From Limnanthes douglasii subsp. nivea (taxonomy: Eukaryota; Streptophyta; Magnoliopsida; Brassicales; Limnanthaceae): a stretch of DNA of 64,000 nucleotides. The DNA is taken from contig JAUPFV010000002.1 in the NCBI GenBank assembly GCA_036936605.1, positions 269,212,770 to 269,276,769 on the forward strand, read 5' to 3'. Below, piece by piece: positions 1-11,459 of this stretch (its first letter is position 1; every line of letters starts with the position of its first letter). The translations under genes were made by a program, and so were the position numbers. The notes under the pieces are model-generated. The model made no database searches, was not told the origin of the DNA, and saw only the letters and a list, made by a program, of their open reading frames with translations.

Positions 1-179
1 AAATATGGGAACAATAATCATAGTTCATTCCGAGTTTAGTTGGTAGTAGCATTGGAAGTAAAATTAGGTCTTGTCATAACTACTTGAAAAACCAATATGC
101 AAAATACCCTAGAAATGTTAACAACTATTCGAGATGTTAATGAATCGACTATATATTTGTGAGCTCCGTTTGATCTCAG

Positions 180-560
180 TGTGTATTATGAAGATAACTC
201 GATTAATGTCTTAGTGTGGTTGAAGTCCAAGACATTAATTTTGCATGTTCTTTCTAGGTTAGCTAATGAGGTTCTTTCTGATAATTAGGACTACAATAGT
301 AAGTTAATATGCATTTAATATGATAAAAAAATACACAACTAGAGGATCAAGACCCACTAGCCAAGCAATTGAAATATATGTTGCAATCAAGGACTGGGTT
401 GTGGCGGATCATAAGATGCAAGACAAATAATATCTCATGGAAGACCGTTAACAGGGCATGCCCGATGAACTAAGTGATAGTGAAGAAAATATTATACATG
501 AATGTTCGATGAACGAAGTGATATTGAAGAAAATATTATACATGAAACTAACGATGATGA
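180..560 (+). pseudogene. hAT-family transposase C-terminal remnant
   Basis: Reading the plus strand in shifting frames gives pieces of the hAT C-terminal dimerisation region. One piece contains NVLVWLKSKT followed by HVLSRLANEVL (the usual family pattern is a 'W-W' helix then 'LSRLARDVL'). A second contains AIEIYVAIKDWVVADHK, the usual final helix around 'EALVCxxDW'. The central 'TVASESAFS' motif is missing, so an internal deletion is likely. Stops follow at once. A 44-bp direct tandem duplication (463-506 and 507-550) has shifted the acidic tail out of frame. Assignment is from family knowledge and short motifs, so it is only moderately secure. No terminal inverted repeats were found. Confidence 0.5.
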
Positions 561-949
561 AGAGTTATAGTATGAATCAGATTATGAAATTCCAAAACAA
601 TATAATTTGTAATAAAAATTTAATAGTGATTTGTAATAAACTAATTCAAACAAAAACATTTGTACAAATCTTGGCCCGTAATATTATAAGCTAATAATGA
701 CTTAACTCAATAATTTTTTTTGTCATTCAATCTCATCATCTAACAAAACTTATACCACTTATACGATAATCATAATATATACCAACATATTCTGTATATA
801 CTATAACTATACTACTTATACTATAATCAAACCATAAGAACACTTATCATAAATATTATAAGTATGGAAATGTCTCTGAAGGTATCTAAAACCAAAACTT
901 ACTGCCATCTAAATTAACTTTCATTATTGATTAGCTCATACCCATTTTT
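561..949. other. A+T-rich spacer, nothing recognised
   Basis: Low-complexity A+T-rich sequence between the hAT remnant and the fold-back repeat. No open frame longer than a few dozen codons and no motif I recognise. Confidence 0.6.
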
Positions 950-1870
950 TTAAATAGCTCCTCATTCAATATCCAATACTCTAAATAATACCTCAAATAC
1001 CCATGCTTCATCACCAGTCACGTAACCACTTTTCATGCTTGAACCAAAGCTTCTCTTTTTTACTTTTTATTTTTATATTATTTTTAAAAAGGTTCGTATT
1101 CTTCAAACCGGATTTCCAAAAAAATGAAAGTACCATAAGTTTTGTTTTTTGAAGACGAACAAAACTAGATCAATTAATGATATTTTTTGAATTTTTATGA
1201 TAGTTTTTTTCTAGTAACATGTGAGATCAGGAATAACCAAACATGCAAGACCAGGAATAAAAGACATGCCAGACCATACATAAATAAACATATGAGACAA
1301 CATAAAGAATTACGAGACGAGGTATAAAAAACATGCAAGACCAGACATAATAAATCATGCGAGACCAAACATAATAAATATGCGAGATCGGGCATAATAA
1401 ATCATGCAAGATGAGACATTATTTTTTGAAGACGAACAAAACTAGATCTATTGATGATTTTGTTTTCGTCAGACCCAATAACCACGGTCTCGCATATTTA
1501 TCATCAAGTAGTACATGTCTTGCATGTGTATTTATGTATAGTCTCGCATATTTATTTATGTCTAGTCTCACATGTTTTTTATGATTGGTCTCACATTTTT
1601 TATGTCTGGTCCCGCATGTTATTAAAGAAACAAATTCAAAATAAAAAAATATCATTAATGGATCTAGTTTTGTTGGTTTTAAAAAAACAAAACCGATGGT
1701 ACTTTCAGAGTTTTTTTCCGAGTTATGCTTTGAAAGATACTGACTTTTTTTATAAAAAAAGAGAGTAAAAAAGATAAATTTGGTTCAAAGAAGGAGAAGA
1801 GGGTTACTTGTGGTTTTTCACCATGGTCTTGGTATGTATCGATAGTTTACCATTTTTTGTATTAAATGAT
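950..1870. repeat. long fold-back element with minisatellite arms (copy 1)
   Basis: The two halves are imperfect reverse complements. The left arm has the order: a block around gtaccataagttttg, then gaacaaaactagatc (about 1156), then ATTAATGATAT, then repeats of a unit like catgcgagaccaaacata. The right arm reverses this order: tatgtctggtctcgcatg-like repeats (1490-1620), then atatcattaatggatctag (about 1648), then ggtactttc (about 1697). Outer parts also pair: aaaccaaagcttctctttttt near 1043-1063 against a complementary block near 1765-1790. The centre (about 1425-1490) holds another copy of gaacaaaactagatc. Short ORFs here on both strands are just repeat translations. A related copy lies at 42060-42980, which supports a mobile family. 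Transposon class unknown. Confidence 0.65.
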
Positions 1871-3438
1871 AATGAAATACTTGGCTATGTATTTATGGAT
1901 ACTTCACCCTTATTAAGTACACTATATATATTTTAATTTATAAGAGCACTTATTATTCATATATTATAAATAGGGTGAGACTAAAATAAGCCAAAACGTA
2001 TCTATACCCACCTAATTTTAAGTTCATCCAAAACTAGTATAAGCCCACACATTTTTGGAACAAAAAAATAGTTTGTTAGTAATTAAGGTGTATTATTTTC
2101 CTAATTTCTATTCACCTACAATTTTGTTTGAAGAACAAAAAACAACACTCATCTCTACATTTTTTATAGATTTTGTAGCTAGATTTTAGGTTGTTTTTAG
2201 ATAAGTTTTTGTTGATTTGGATTGTGTGATGTCTTAGATGTAGGATTTTAAATTTAGGATCGAGTTTAGAGGTGTATGGTAGGTTGAATGAGGACTTTTT
2301 GGCTATTTTCCTCGTCGAAATCGGTTGGAAAATGGCAAGGACCGATGGTGCGCAAGACACGCACCATCGGTGTTGGTGTTTTTCTTTTTAGAAAAAAATA
2401 AAAAAATAATAACAATTCGTTTCGAAAAAGTACCAATCTTTTTTTTATTTGTCGAAATATCAACCTAGTTTATTTAGTTAGTAGTATTGTTTAAAAAAAG
2501 TTGAAATAAATTTGAAAAACAAGTTTGAATGTTGATGAAAAAAAAGTTTGATTGTTGAAGAACTACTAGATAACTTGTAAGAACAACATAAATGGTAAAA
2601 AATACATGCGTAATCTAGTAATTGAAAGTATTTTTTTTATGAGTGTGGTTAATAAATTAGATTGAATTTAAAATTGAATGAAAATACGATACATTTAATA
2701 TATATTTTTTCATCGATCAGAGTTTCATAATTAAACCAAATTTGGAAGTAAATTTGGTATAAAAAAATCAGAGCTCCGTCAAAAACAATTTTTGACGGGA
2801 ATAGATTGATTTTTGGTCACGCTTATAAAATATAAGAACACTAATTATTTGTTTACAAATTACAATTTCGATTTTTTAAATTATTTTATATATTAAAAAA
2901 ATATAAAATATAAAATATTTTAAATATTGGGTGATACCACATTTTTATGTGTACCAAATATTTTTTGTGTTGTCATAATTTAATTATGCATGTATCCGTG
3001 GCGGACGAACCAAACACTCACCGTGTTGTAACATTTTCAAAAGGGATTCGTAAATCCACACGTACTCGTACCGATACACCAGTCTTTTATATCTACATCC
3101 ACCGGACTTTTCATTCCTATAACGGAACTCTGTCCGTAACATCGGATTGACAAACTTTCTGGTATGGGCCATGGCACAGTACATTTAGACGCATCTGCAG
3201 GCTCTGCTACTGACTGAATATGTAAACAGGTACTTGATGATGAAATTCTGCTAGTATGCGTAGTCACTAGTCACACAGAATAGATTCGCCACAGACTACA
3301 GTCCATGGACTTCTCTGACAAATTCCATAAAGTTGAGAAAGACCGAAACAAAAACCTTTTTCTGGTTAATTTTATGGTATACGACAGAAACTTAGAATCT
3401 ATGTCATGTCAATTATATATATAATGCTACATGTCAAT
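1871..3438. other. intergenic, nothing firmly recognised
   Basis: Mostly A+T-rich sequence. A stretch at about 2945-3270 has clearly higher G+C and several short overlapping ORFs on both strands, but none matches a family I know. It could be an old transposon piece or a non-coding remnant. The short ORFs near 2112-2463 have no recognisable domain. Confidence 0.5.
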
Positions 3439-3445
3439 TAATTTA

Positions 3446-3701
3446 AGGGTTTGCGCTAAATTCGGGTCAAAATATGTTAACCAACCCCAAAATTTTAGCC
3501 GTCTTTTACCCCGCTGGTTGAGAGGGTTTTAACCGGCGGGGAAGTTTACCGGTGAAACAGTTTTTCCGCCGGGTGGGAGGGTCTCAACCGGCGGTTGAGA
3601 AAGGCTCAACCGCCGGAGTAAAGGTAAAATTGTAAAACTTCAAAAACATTTGTTTTTTGGGGCTGGTTAACATATTTTAGACCCGAATTTAGCCAAACCC
3701 T
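3446..3701. mobile_element. MITE-like element with about 44-bp terminal inverted repeats
   Basis: The left end (agggtttgcgctaaattcgg, continuing to ccaacccc) is the reverse complement of the right end (ggggctggttaacatatttt, continuing to aaaccct) over about 44 bp with very few mismatches. A 7-bp direct repeat, taattta, flanks it at 3439-3445 and 3702-3708, as a target-site duplication would. The 256-bp body has no ORF. Its core is unusually G+C-rich, with repeated blocks such as tcaaccggcggttgag that can form nested hairpins. A 7-8 bp duplication suggests a hAT-type non-autonomous element, but the superfamily is an inference. Confidence 0.8.
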
Positions 3702-3708
3702 TAATTTA

Positions 3709-5198
3709 ATTAGTGTAAAATAATTCTTTTTTCTTTTCACCTCATGTCTTAAAATCTTATATAAATGATTACGTTGCAATTCATTTGATAAGTTGTGTTT
3801 TCTTTTCTTCTGGTAAGTTGCTTGTAACGATACAAGTCCGGTTAAGTAAAGATCTAAGAACCAAATCACTGATTTGGTCAGTATTAGATATGTTCTTGTA
3901 ATTTTTGTTTTGTGAAATATATTATTTTGTTTCTACGGAATTAGTCAATTTAGGTGTTGAAATATTCATATAATATACTACTTTTTAAATAATACATCAA
4001 CTTGAGCGCCAACCAGTTTGTTTGTTGAGAAGACAAACTATATTGGACCAAAAAGACTGAGCTAATAACATTGATTTTTTTGTGCCGGAGAGGTAGCGAC
4101 TAATGCTGTCTCAATATACTTTGATGTTACACAAATTAAATGTAAAATATCTAGATCATAATGTATATAAACAGACACAATGTCAATTTATCATCTTAAA
4201 TATGAAAAAATAAAATGTTTTATTCATTTATTAGATAAACTGAAACTGGTAAACCAAAACTACAAAAATTAAACAAGTTTATGTTAGAATTTTGATTAAA
4301 TATTTTTTTTTTATATTCATCTATAAAGTATTTTGAATCTAGGTTTTTTTATTAAACATTAAATTAAAGTCAAAAAATTAAATTTAGACACGTGAGAGGT
4401 TTAACCTCGTTGGGTGATTACATGCTCAAAATATTTCACTATTTTGGTATAACTATAACACGATTAAGTTTTTTTTAGGTTTTAAAAAAATATTAAATAA
4501 ATCATAATTAAAATTTTATTATATTGCGGATATATTTTGAATTTACAAAACTAAATTACATTTTTTATCGGGATAAAATCGGGCTACAAATCTGGATAAA
4601 ACTGAACAACAAACTTGATCGGAATAAAACTGTAATATTGGACAAAAATTAGATCGAAAACCTGAAATCTAGATTTGTACACCCTATATATAAAACGGAA
4701 ACCTTGATTATATTTGGTTTTTAAAATGATAGCGTGATACCGGTTAGCTTGTGTCGTCATACTAGCTGTTGTGCATACTTAGGGATGGTTTGATGCGTGT
4801 CACTCTCTAATTATACATTACTAGTTGTTGTACTTACCAAGGGATGGATTGATGGTGTGCTACAAAAACTTAAAATTATTTCTAAATGTTAGATGTATGG
4901 TAGACGTAGCTCGTCAACAGAAGTATTGCCAAAAGACTACATGGGTGAAGATAAATGTATATGCATGAACGATTGGATTCTCTCAAGATAAATTTATGGT
5001 CAAAATTTAGGTGCAAACACGTTTAGTGGAACCTAAGGAAAACCTTGGTCGAACATATGTTGGTTGTATTCTACTTGTCCAAAAACCGGATCCAAATAGA
5101 TAGAGACTGAGCTGAATGTAGGTTACCGATGACCCTATCCGAAGGCATGTTGTTGATGTCTTGATCCAAAGCTGTCTAACTAATTCTACATGGGTTGA
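3709..5198. other. A+T-rich intergenic stretch
   Basis: No coding frame, tandem array or inverted repeat that I can support. The short minus-strand ORF across 3606-3869 overlaps the MITE and has no recognisable domain. Confidence 0.55.
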
Positions 5199-5891
5199 TG
5201 TTTTAATGTTTTGGGGCTTAAGTTCTTGATCAAATATAACTTCTCATATTATTGAGATTAATATTTAATTAAGAATCCTATTTAATTAGGTTTCTTATTA
5301 ATTGGTTATTCTATTAATTATATTTCATATTAATAAGAGTTTCTATTTAATTGGGATATCTATTTAATTAGGATTTTCTATTTATGAGGTCTCATATTTT
5401 ATGATTGGGCTTTATTAGAGTCATTGATTAATGAGATTTAGTATCGAGCGGAGATTTATAATTGTTCTTAAATCTATAAATAGAAGAAAAAACATAAAGT
5501 TGTGCCTTTTTTACAATAACAACATATCGAGTGACTTGTGAGATGATTATGTACTTTTTTAGTGAAATAAAACTTTGGTCTTTTAAAGACAAAAGTGATG
5601 TGAGATATAAACACTAACAAAAGAATTTTACAGATCATATTATTTTAGTAAACTATAAGAGTTTTATAACAAAGAGTGATTAAGTCCTTTGTGATTAGAG
5701 AGTATTTATGTAACCTCATTGTTTAATAAAAGAAAGTGTGTGTTTCTTGAAGATATATAATTATTTTTACAATTTAAACCACGTTGAATATTGTCTTGTG
5801 AGTTTTTATTTTCTTATACACTTTTGTTTTATTTTGTTATTTTCATCGAGCATGATTTTTTTTTGTCTTCAGACAATCAATTTCCAAACAA
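5199..5891 (+). repeat. probable 5' LTR of copia A (degenerate)
   Basis: This stretch precedes a degenerate initiator-Met-type primer-binding site (aagtggtgcagtgagtg at about 5889-5905, compare the usual copia tggtatcagagc) and the gag start at 5992. It holds many short repeats of the type ttaattaggattttctattta, and a similar repeat-rich stretch lies at the other end of the element (20690-21060). The two are too diverged to align base by base, so both borders are estimates. Confidence 0.4.
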
Positions 5892-5991
5892 GTGGTGCAG
5901 TGAGTGTGAATCACCAAGTGAATAAGTAGATCGATAAGAGATATGAAGGATGTAGAAATATATATTACACATAAACTATAAGCCACAAAAG

Positions 5992-7712
5992 ATGAGTTCC
6001 ATGAAGCTCAACCTAGAGAAATTTGATGGATCAAATGACTTTATCCTTTAGAGAATTAAGTTTAAGGTTGACCTAATACATAAGAGACTAAATATTGCTA
6101 GCGATGATAAACCTACAAAGTTGATGTAGTGGTACCGTCTAAAGCTTATAATTTCCTCATACTAATCTTGGGATATTAAGTGTTGTGTGAGGTATCTGAA
6201 GAGCCTACGATGCTTGGAATATGAAATCGATTGGAGGCGATTTACATAAAGAAGTCCTTAGAGAATAGAGTGTGTCTGAATAAATAGATTTACAAGTTGT
6301 CTATGGATAATAGCATAAATATTCAAAAGAACTTAGATGATTACAACTGAATAATATTCGACTGGAATGCATATGGTGTAAAGACATAGGAGGAGAACCA
6401 AACAATCATTCTTCTAAGTTCCTTGCCGAAAGAGTATGAACACTTTATGGACACCATGATTAAGGGAAAAAATATCTTATAATAGATGAAGTCAACAACG
6501 CCTTGATCTCCAAAGATCTTTACAATAAGAGTATTCTGAAATATGACTCTGAAGGGTGACTCTGAAGGGCACAGACTGAGCGCGAGGGGTCAATTAGAGA
6601 AGATAAATTCAATTGAGAGTAGAGAAAAATCTAATTAAAAATCTAAACGGGCTTATACGGGTTCACAAATAATCTGTTGCACATGCAAAACAAAAAGAAA
6701 GGACATATCAGTCATAACTTCCCAGAGAAGGAAAAGGGCAATAACTAATAGAAGACCAAGATCAAAGATGTTGTAATGGTTTCTAATGATTATTTGTGCG
6801 TTGATGGTTTAATGATTTCTTATTCTTTAATGTATAACGATAAATCATAGTTTGATTAAGCTGTATCATTTCATATGACTTCCAATAGGAATTGGTTTGA
6901 AGACATACAGATGCTTGATGATGGAATGGCCATCCTCGAGAATGATAAATCCTGCGAGGTCAAAGAGATTGGAATGATTCTACTCAAGTTATCTACAAGA
7001 CTTAAGATATTAATTAAAAATGTAAGGTATGTACCTAAATTTAAAATTAACCTTCTTTCTATTGGGATATTGGATGGAGAGAGGTTTACCTATAGAGGTG
7101 GAGATGGTAGAATTACGGTCTTACAAGGATACCTTATTTTTATGAAATAAACTAGGACTAATGATATGTTAGTTATCGATGGATCCGTAGTAGAAGGTAC
7201 GTCTAGTGTGATAAAAACATCTACCAAGTTGTGGCATCATCAGTTGGGGAATTTAAGTGAGAATGGACTCAATAAACTAATTAAACAAGGATTGTGAGAT
7301 GGTACATCGGTTCAGAAGCTGAGCTTATATGAAAGTTGTGTATTAGGTAAGAGAAATAAGGTGAATTTTCCATCCAACAACCAGGAATCTAATGGAGTAG
7401 TTGTCCATCTTCATTCAAACTTTTAGGATCCAGGACGAGAACCTACCACATGTGATATAAGGTACTTTCATCAATTGATGATTATTCCATAAATTTATGG
7501 GTTCCACTTTTGAAGATCAAGGATGAAGCGCTTGTTACCTTTGTGAACTAGAAGATTTTGGTAAAAAATAAAACCGGGAAAGTGCTGAAGAAGCTTCAGA
7601 CTCATAATGTCTTGGAGTAAGTGAATAACGAGTTCACTAGCTATTGTGAAAATATTGGAATTGCTAGACACTGAATCATAAGTTTGAATTCCCAATAAAA
7701 CGTACTTGTTGG
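5992..7712 (+). pseudogene. Ty1/copia gag-protease-integrase, 5' half (copia A)
   Basis: The reading begins at ATG 5992 with MSSMKLNLEKFDGSNDFIL, the usual copia gag opening (KFDGxNDFxxWK). Many stops follow. At 6875-7150 an open frame covers the end of the protease domain (TSNRNWFE through NVRYVPKFKINLLSIG). It is followed by a GAG-pre-integrase segment (LWHHQLGNLSENGLNKL, about 7232-7282) and the start of the integrase core (NEFTSYCENIGIARH, about 7629-7673). The reading is cut at 7712 by Tat1 and resumes at 18485. Multiple stops and frameshifts make it non-functional. Short peptide motifs and domain order support the family firmly. Confidence 0.8.
7708..7712. other. target-site duplication of Tat1, left copy (gttgg)
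   Basis: The 5 bp gttgg directly precede the left LTR and recur directly after the right LTR at 18485-18489. Both copies lie in the same codon context of the interrupted copia integrase, so the reading continues across the insertion. This fixes both ends of the inserted element. Confidence 0.85.
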
Positions 7713-7980
7713 TGATGAGAGAATAAATGACCAAGGAATATTTCGGATCTTGAATCTGATGTGACTAGAGAGAGAGTCTAGAGAGAGAGTGCAAAGAGAA
7801 TAGAATAATGTGGAATGTCCCACCTACCAAGAAAGTGGGTCACCTTTTATAGTAAAGTAAGGTGGTCCCATTAATGTCCTTGGTGGGCTGGTTTTATTGT
7901 TATTTTGGTCCCTTATTAAACACATTGTTTACAAATTTGTCCCTAAAGGATAATAAATACAATAATAGTCATGCCAAGTA
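7713..7980 (-). repeat. 3' LTR of Tat1 (268 bp, lacks the first 56 bp)
   Basis: It aligns without gaps to 18161-18428 with eight differences, all transitions. It starts (plus strand) with tgatgagagaataaatgacc. Unlike the partner LTR it stops at catgccaagta and runs straight into the polypurine tract, so the 56 bp that form the U3 start of the other LTR (18429-18484) are absent here. Confidence 0.9.
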
Positions 7981-7990
7981 GCCCCCCAGT
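7981..7990 (-). other. polypurine tract of Tat1
   Basis: Read on the minus strand, ACTGGGGGGC directly abuts the 3' LTR, as expected for the plus-strand primer of an LTR retrotransposon. Confidence 0.65.
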
Positions 7991-8397
7991 CTTCGAGAGC
8001 CTCGGGAGCGAAGACTTATAAAAGAGCCTAAACTAAATAACCGCTATCCCTTGTATTCTGGGTAGATGGTCGCCTCGCTTCTGGCGGATTTCCTCTCTCC
8101 TGAGCATCTGGCTTTTAAAACACTTATCGCATTGTCGGGTTCGTGGAGACCTTCTTCCTCCCGCTGTACTCTCTAACAAATCTTGTCAGAGGGCTAAGTT
8201 CGGATGTTTTCTTCCACTTAACTCGCACCCTGACTGGGTTCATGAATCTAATTGGGTCGGCTCTCGCGCCTTCTCGGTGTTTTTTTCTTGGGCTTAGTAT
8301 CGTGGGTCGGCTTTCATGGCGAACCGAGCCGAGATGGCCCGTCTTGCATCTTGGTGTGAGGAAGCTAGCTTAGGTGAGCTTTTGTCAGAAGATGGAT

Positions 8398-8520
8398 GAC
8401 ACGTGTCGACCGTTAACACGACACGTGCTAGCCAGCGCAGTTTCTTAGGGAGTCTCTTCGCCTTCCCGTTGCTTTTTGTCGATTGGTATTCCCCGGTCAT
8501 GTGGCGTTGCCTATAAGTAC
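8398..8520 (+). promoter_or_regulatory. promoter of the Tat1 antisense accessory gene
   Basis: On the plus strand, two CACGTG G-boxes (8400-8405, within the palindrome gacacgtgtc, and 8422-8427) precede an ATTGG (inverted CCAAT, 8482-8486) and a TATA element tataagta (8512-8519). The ATG lies 85 bp beyond the TATA start. The G-boxes have the ACGTGTC form of abscisic-acid response elements. The leader from about 8535 is rich in tctct/agaga. This is a standard plant RNA polymerase II promoter layout on the strand opposite to gag-pol. Motif presence is seen; activity and hormone response are inference. Confidence 0.6.
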
Positions 8521-8603
8521 TTCACAAATTCTGATCTCTCTCAGAGGCATTCTAGAGAGAGAAAGCTCTGTCCGAACGTTTCTAGAGAGGGAATGCTTGT
8601 TTT

Positions 8604-11193
8604 ATGAAACCCAGACATCCGAAGCAGCTATCAACCAAGAAAAAGAAAAAACCCGTGTTCGGTTTTAAAGAGTGGGCTAGCATCGGTGACCGCGGTGAAG
8701 AATACCGACGTGCTGGATTGATTTGGGGTTCTAATTCCAAACCGTTCACACCCGTTCCGCAGCCCCACGATCCTGTTCTCGCTACCCCGATCCCCGCCGA
8801 ATCCTTCATTTCGCCAGAACCTCCCGGCGTTCTAACCCCTGAAATCGTTCTAACTCCAGAAACCATTGTCATTCCCTCTAGCAGTAGTTCCCCTCGCTCT
8901 CCGGTTGTTCGATCAGAGCATCCGACCCCGTCGTCCGTCAATGCTTACACTTCACCTCCTTTACCGCCCCAACGCGCATTCAAAACCAAGTTCTTAACTA
9001 TGGGGGAAAACAGTCCTCCAACATCTCCCACATGAGGTAATTATCTCGAAATGGTTCAGCTCACTCCCTCCATACGAGGGTACCGAACTGGTACTAATAC
9101 TGCAATAACTTTTTTAGGTCTTAATCAGCGGCGATTGACGCTAGAGGAATTAGACCCCGAGCGGGCTCGTCGGGAACATGACGAGGCCCATCTGGCACAC
9201 ACCGGTAGCAGTGCTGGTCCCATTAATTCTCAAGTCCGACCGTCAGATCCAGACGCTGCCGCTGCCCTAAACTCTGATCAGGCTCCGGTACCGAATACTG
9301 AGGAATCAGAGGTGGATATTCTACCTGCGGAGGTTAGTGTTGCTGCTGCGGGTAATGTCGTTAATCCCCCTGAGGATCCTCTTCCCGAGGAGGTAGAGGT
9401 GGCCATAACCGCTACTTACTTCCGCTGGCTTCCTTCGAGTAATGTCGTCTCTCTTTTCGAAGGCAAGTATCTCTACTTTGCTGCTGCTGAGCACAAAGAG
9501 CTGCTGATTCGCTGGGGGATTCCAGAGAACATCACTGTTCGGTTTCCGGTCACCGGAGAGACCCCCATGCACGTCCGATTGCGGGAGATAGTGGTTTTTA
9601 CCGAGCTGTTTAATTGGGGCCTCCGGTTCCCCCTAGATCCCGAAAATGCGCTATACTTCCGCACCCTCCAAATCTGCCCTTCTCAACTGACGCCCAACGC
9701 GTGGTACACTTTGATGTCCTGCATAATGACCTCGCGTCTGTCGGGTCGGGTTATGCCTATGGAAGAGTACATCGCAATGTCTGGCCTGTCGAAATCTCCA
9801 AAGTCCCCGTTACTTTTCCATGGCAAACAAATGGAAGATAGTTAACGATTTCCTTGAGGGAGACAAGGGCTGGAAGCATCGCTATGTATTTCTGAGCGGC
9901 TGCTAGGAAAATGGCCACCCTTACAGCAAGGAGAACCAGAGGCGACTGCTCCGAACCTGGGTTCCCGATGGTAATCCCCTGATATATACATATATATATA
10001 TATATTATGTGGACCGATCCCTTGTGCAGTGTTGAAGGAGTTCCTGCAGGGGCTGGAGAAGGACTACTTTCTCAGCAGGTGAAGTCACGTTCCAAGTGCT
10101 GAAAGACTACGCTAGGCAGCATTGGGGGTGGGCGATGCATCGGACCTTCAAGGAAACCAACCTGATTATGAGTAACCTCTGGCGTTGCTCGTCAGAGGTG
10201 CTCACTATCAAGCAACTGCGACAGCCCCCGAGTATGGAGGATCTGATCGCGAAGACAGATGCGTTGGGGTCCCAATTGTACCTCCCGAAACGCAACAAGG
10301 CGCCTAGCAAGCGCCCAAAACCGGACGACGAGGTCGGGGAGAGCAATATCGGGGCTGAAGAGGCCGGGGCGGTGGCTCAAGAGGAAGGAAATGTTGCCGA
10401 AGGTGGTGAGGCCGATCGGACCCAGGCGCTGGTGCAGAAAAAAAAAGGTCGGGCCGATGCAGAGGGAGTTCAATTAAAGAAGCCAAAGCGCTCCAATAGG
10501 GAGAGTGAGGCGGTTGCTGGTGCTGACAATGTCACCGTGCCGAAGCTGTTTGATCAGTATGGTGGGGCTAAGGGTGGCTTGATGGTTGATCCCGTAGTGG
10601 TGATTCCGGATGATGCTAGCCCCCCCAAAGCTCCCACAGATGTCGCGGCCTCCTCAAGCGGAACGAAGCTTCCGGTGCTGTCGGTACCTGGTAGTCCGCA
10701 CTTGTTTCCGTTGCAGATTACCGATGGGCTGGCTCTGTCCCTATACAACATGTTAGTCCCCTTGGCTCTGAAGGAACGTCGGGTTGGGGAGCTGAACCGA
10801 AAGTTGTCAGAGATGGAAGCGAAAGTTGTCGGTCTGCAAGAGCAGGTACAGGGTGCTAAGGCGGCTCAGGACTTGGCAGAAAAAGAGCTCAAGAAGGCCG
10901 AGACGGCTTTGGCGCAGACTAGGAAAGCCGGGGAGGATCGTGCCCCAGCCCAGGAACGGGAAATTACTAACTTGAAGGCGGCCAACACACTTTTTGCTGA
11001 GAAATGCAAGAAGTGGGAGGAGAAAGAAACAGGCGATGCTAAAGCCTCGTATGTGCTATCTTTTCACAACCGCTTCCCCGACCTTCCCCTTGGGTCGATG
11101 TGGTTGGACATGCCCGAAGGTGATCGTCCTGCAGGAGTTTGCATCGAAGATGATGAGTCAGATGACCCCGAGTCGGAGGAAGAAGAAGCTTGA
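8604..11193 (+). pseudogene. Tat1 accessory gene, antisense to pol (gypsy-type transposon protein)
   Basis: Three open stretches on the plus strand form one gene. Exon 1 (8604-9036) encodes a Pro/Ser-rich N-terminus. A good intron, gtaatt to cttttttag (9037-9117), joins it in frame to a segment ending at 9842. Only a TGA at 9033-9035 breaks the join. That segment contains RFPVTGETPMHVRLREIVVF and QLTPNAWYTLMSCIM, which resemble the Pfam 'putative gypsy type transposon' (Transposase_28) family. A shifted frame continues with MANKWKIVNDFLEGDKGWKH and a stop near 9904. A short intron is possible at 9971-10029. The last open frame (to 11193) has basic KRxKP stretches, a coiled coil (about 10760-11030) and an acidic EESDDPESEEEEA-like tail. 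Its function is unknown. The domain match is from memory. Confidence 0.75.
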
Positions 11194-11459
11194 TTCCCGA
11201 CGTTTTTTTTGTTGTTGTTGTTGTAGTTACCGTTTTTAAGACTTATGAATTTTTTGAGGCTGCGGAGTCCCCTGTCTATTTTTGCAATCAGAATTTCCCT
11301 TTATCCGTTTATTGTCCTCGTACTGCATATACTTGTGAATGTTGTAGTTGATAACTGGTTTTTTGATTGTCAGAACCCAACAAAAGTGCGGTTGCTCAAT
11401 GTAGATGGAAAAATTTCTTATAGGATCGGGAGATTTAAAACGTCGGACAATTAAATACC

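Noticed and set aside
1195..1768. Hydrophobic ORFs on both strands
   Set aside because: Translations of the fold-back minisatellite units; peptides are repetitive and differ by frame.
10096..10098. GTG as start of the last Tat1 accessory frame
   Set aside because: The open frame extends upstream and continues an exon from the 5' part of the gene; a non-ATG start is not needed.
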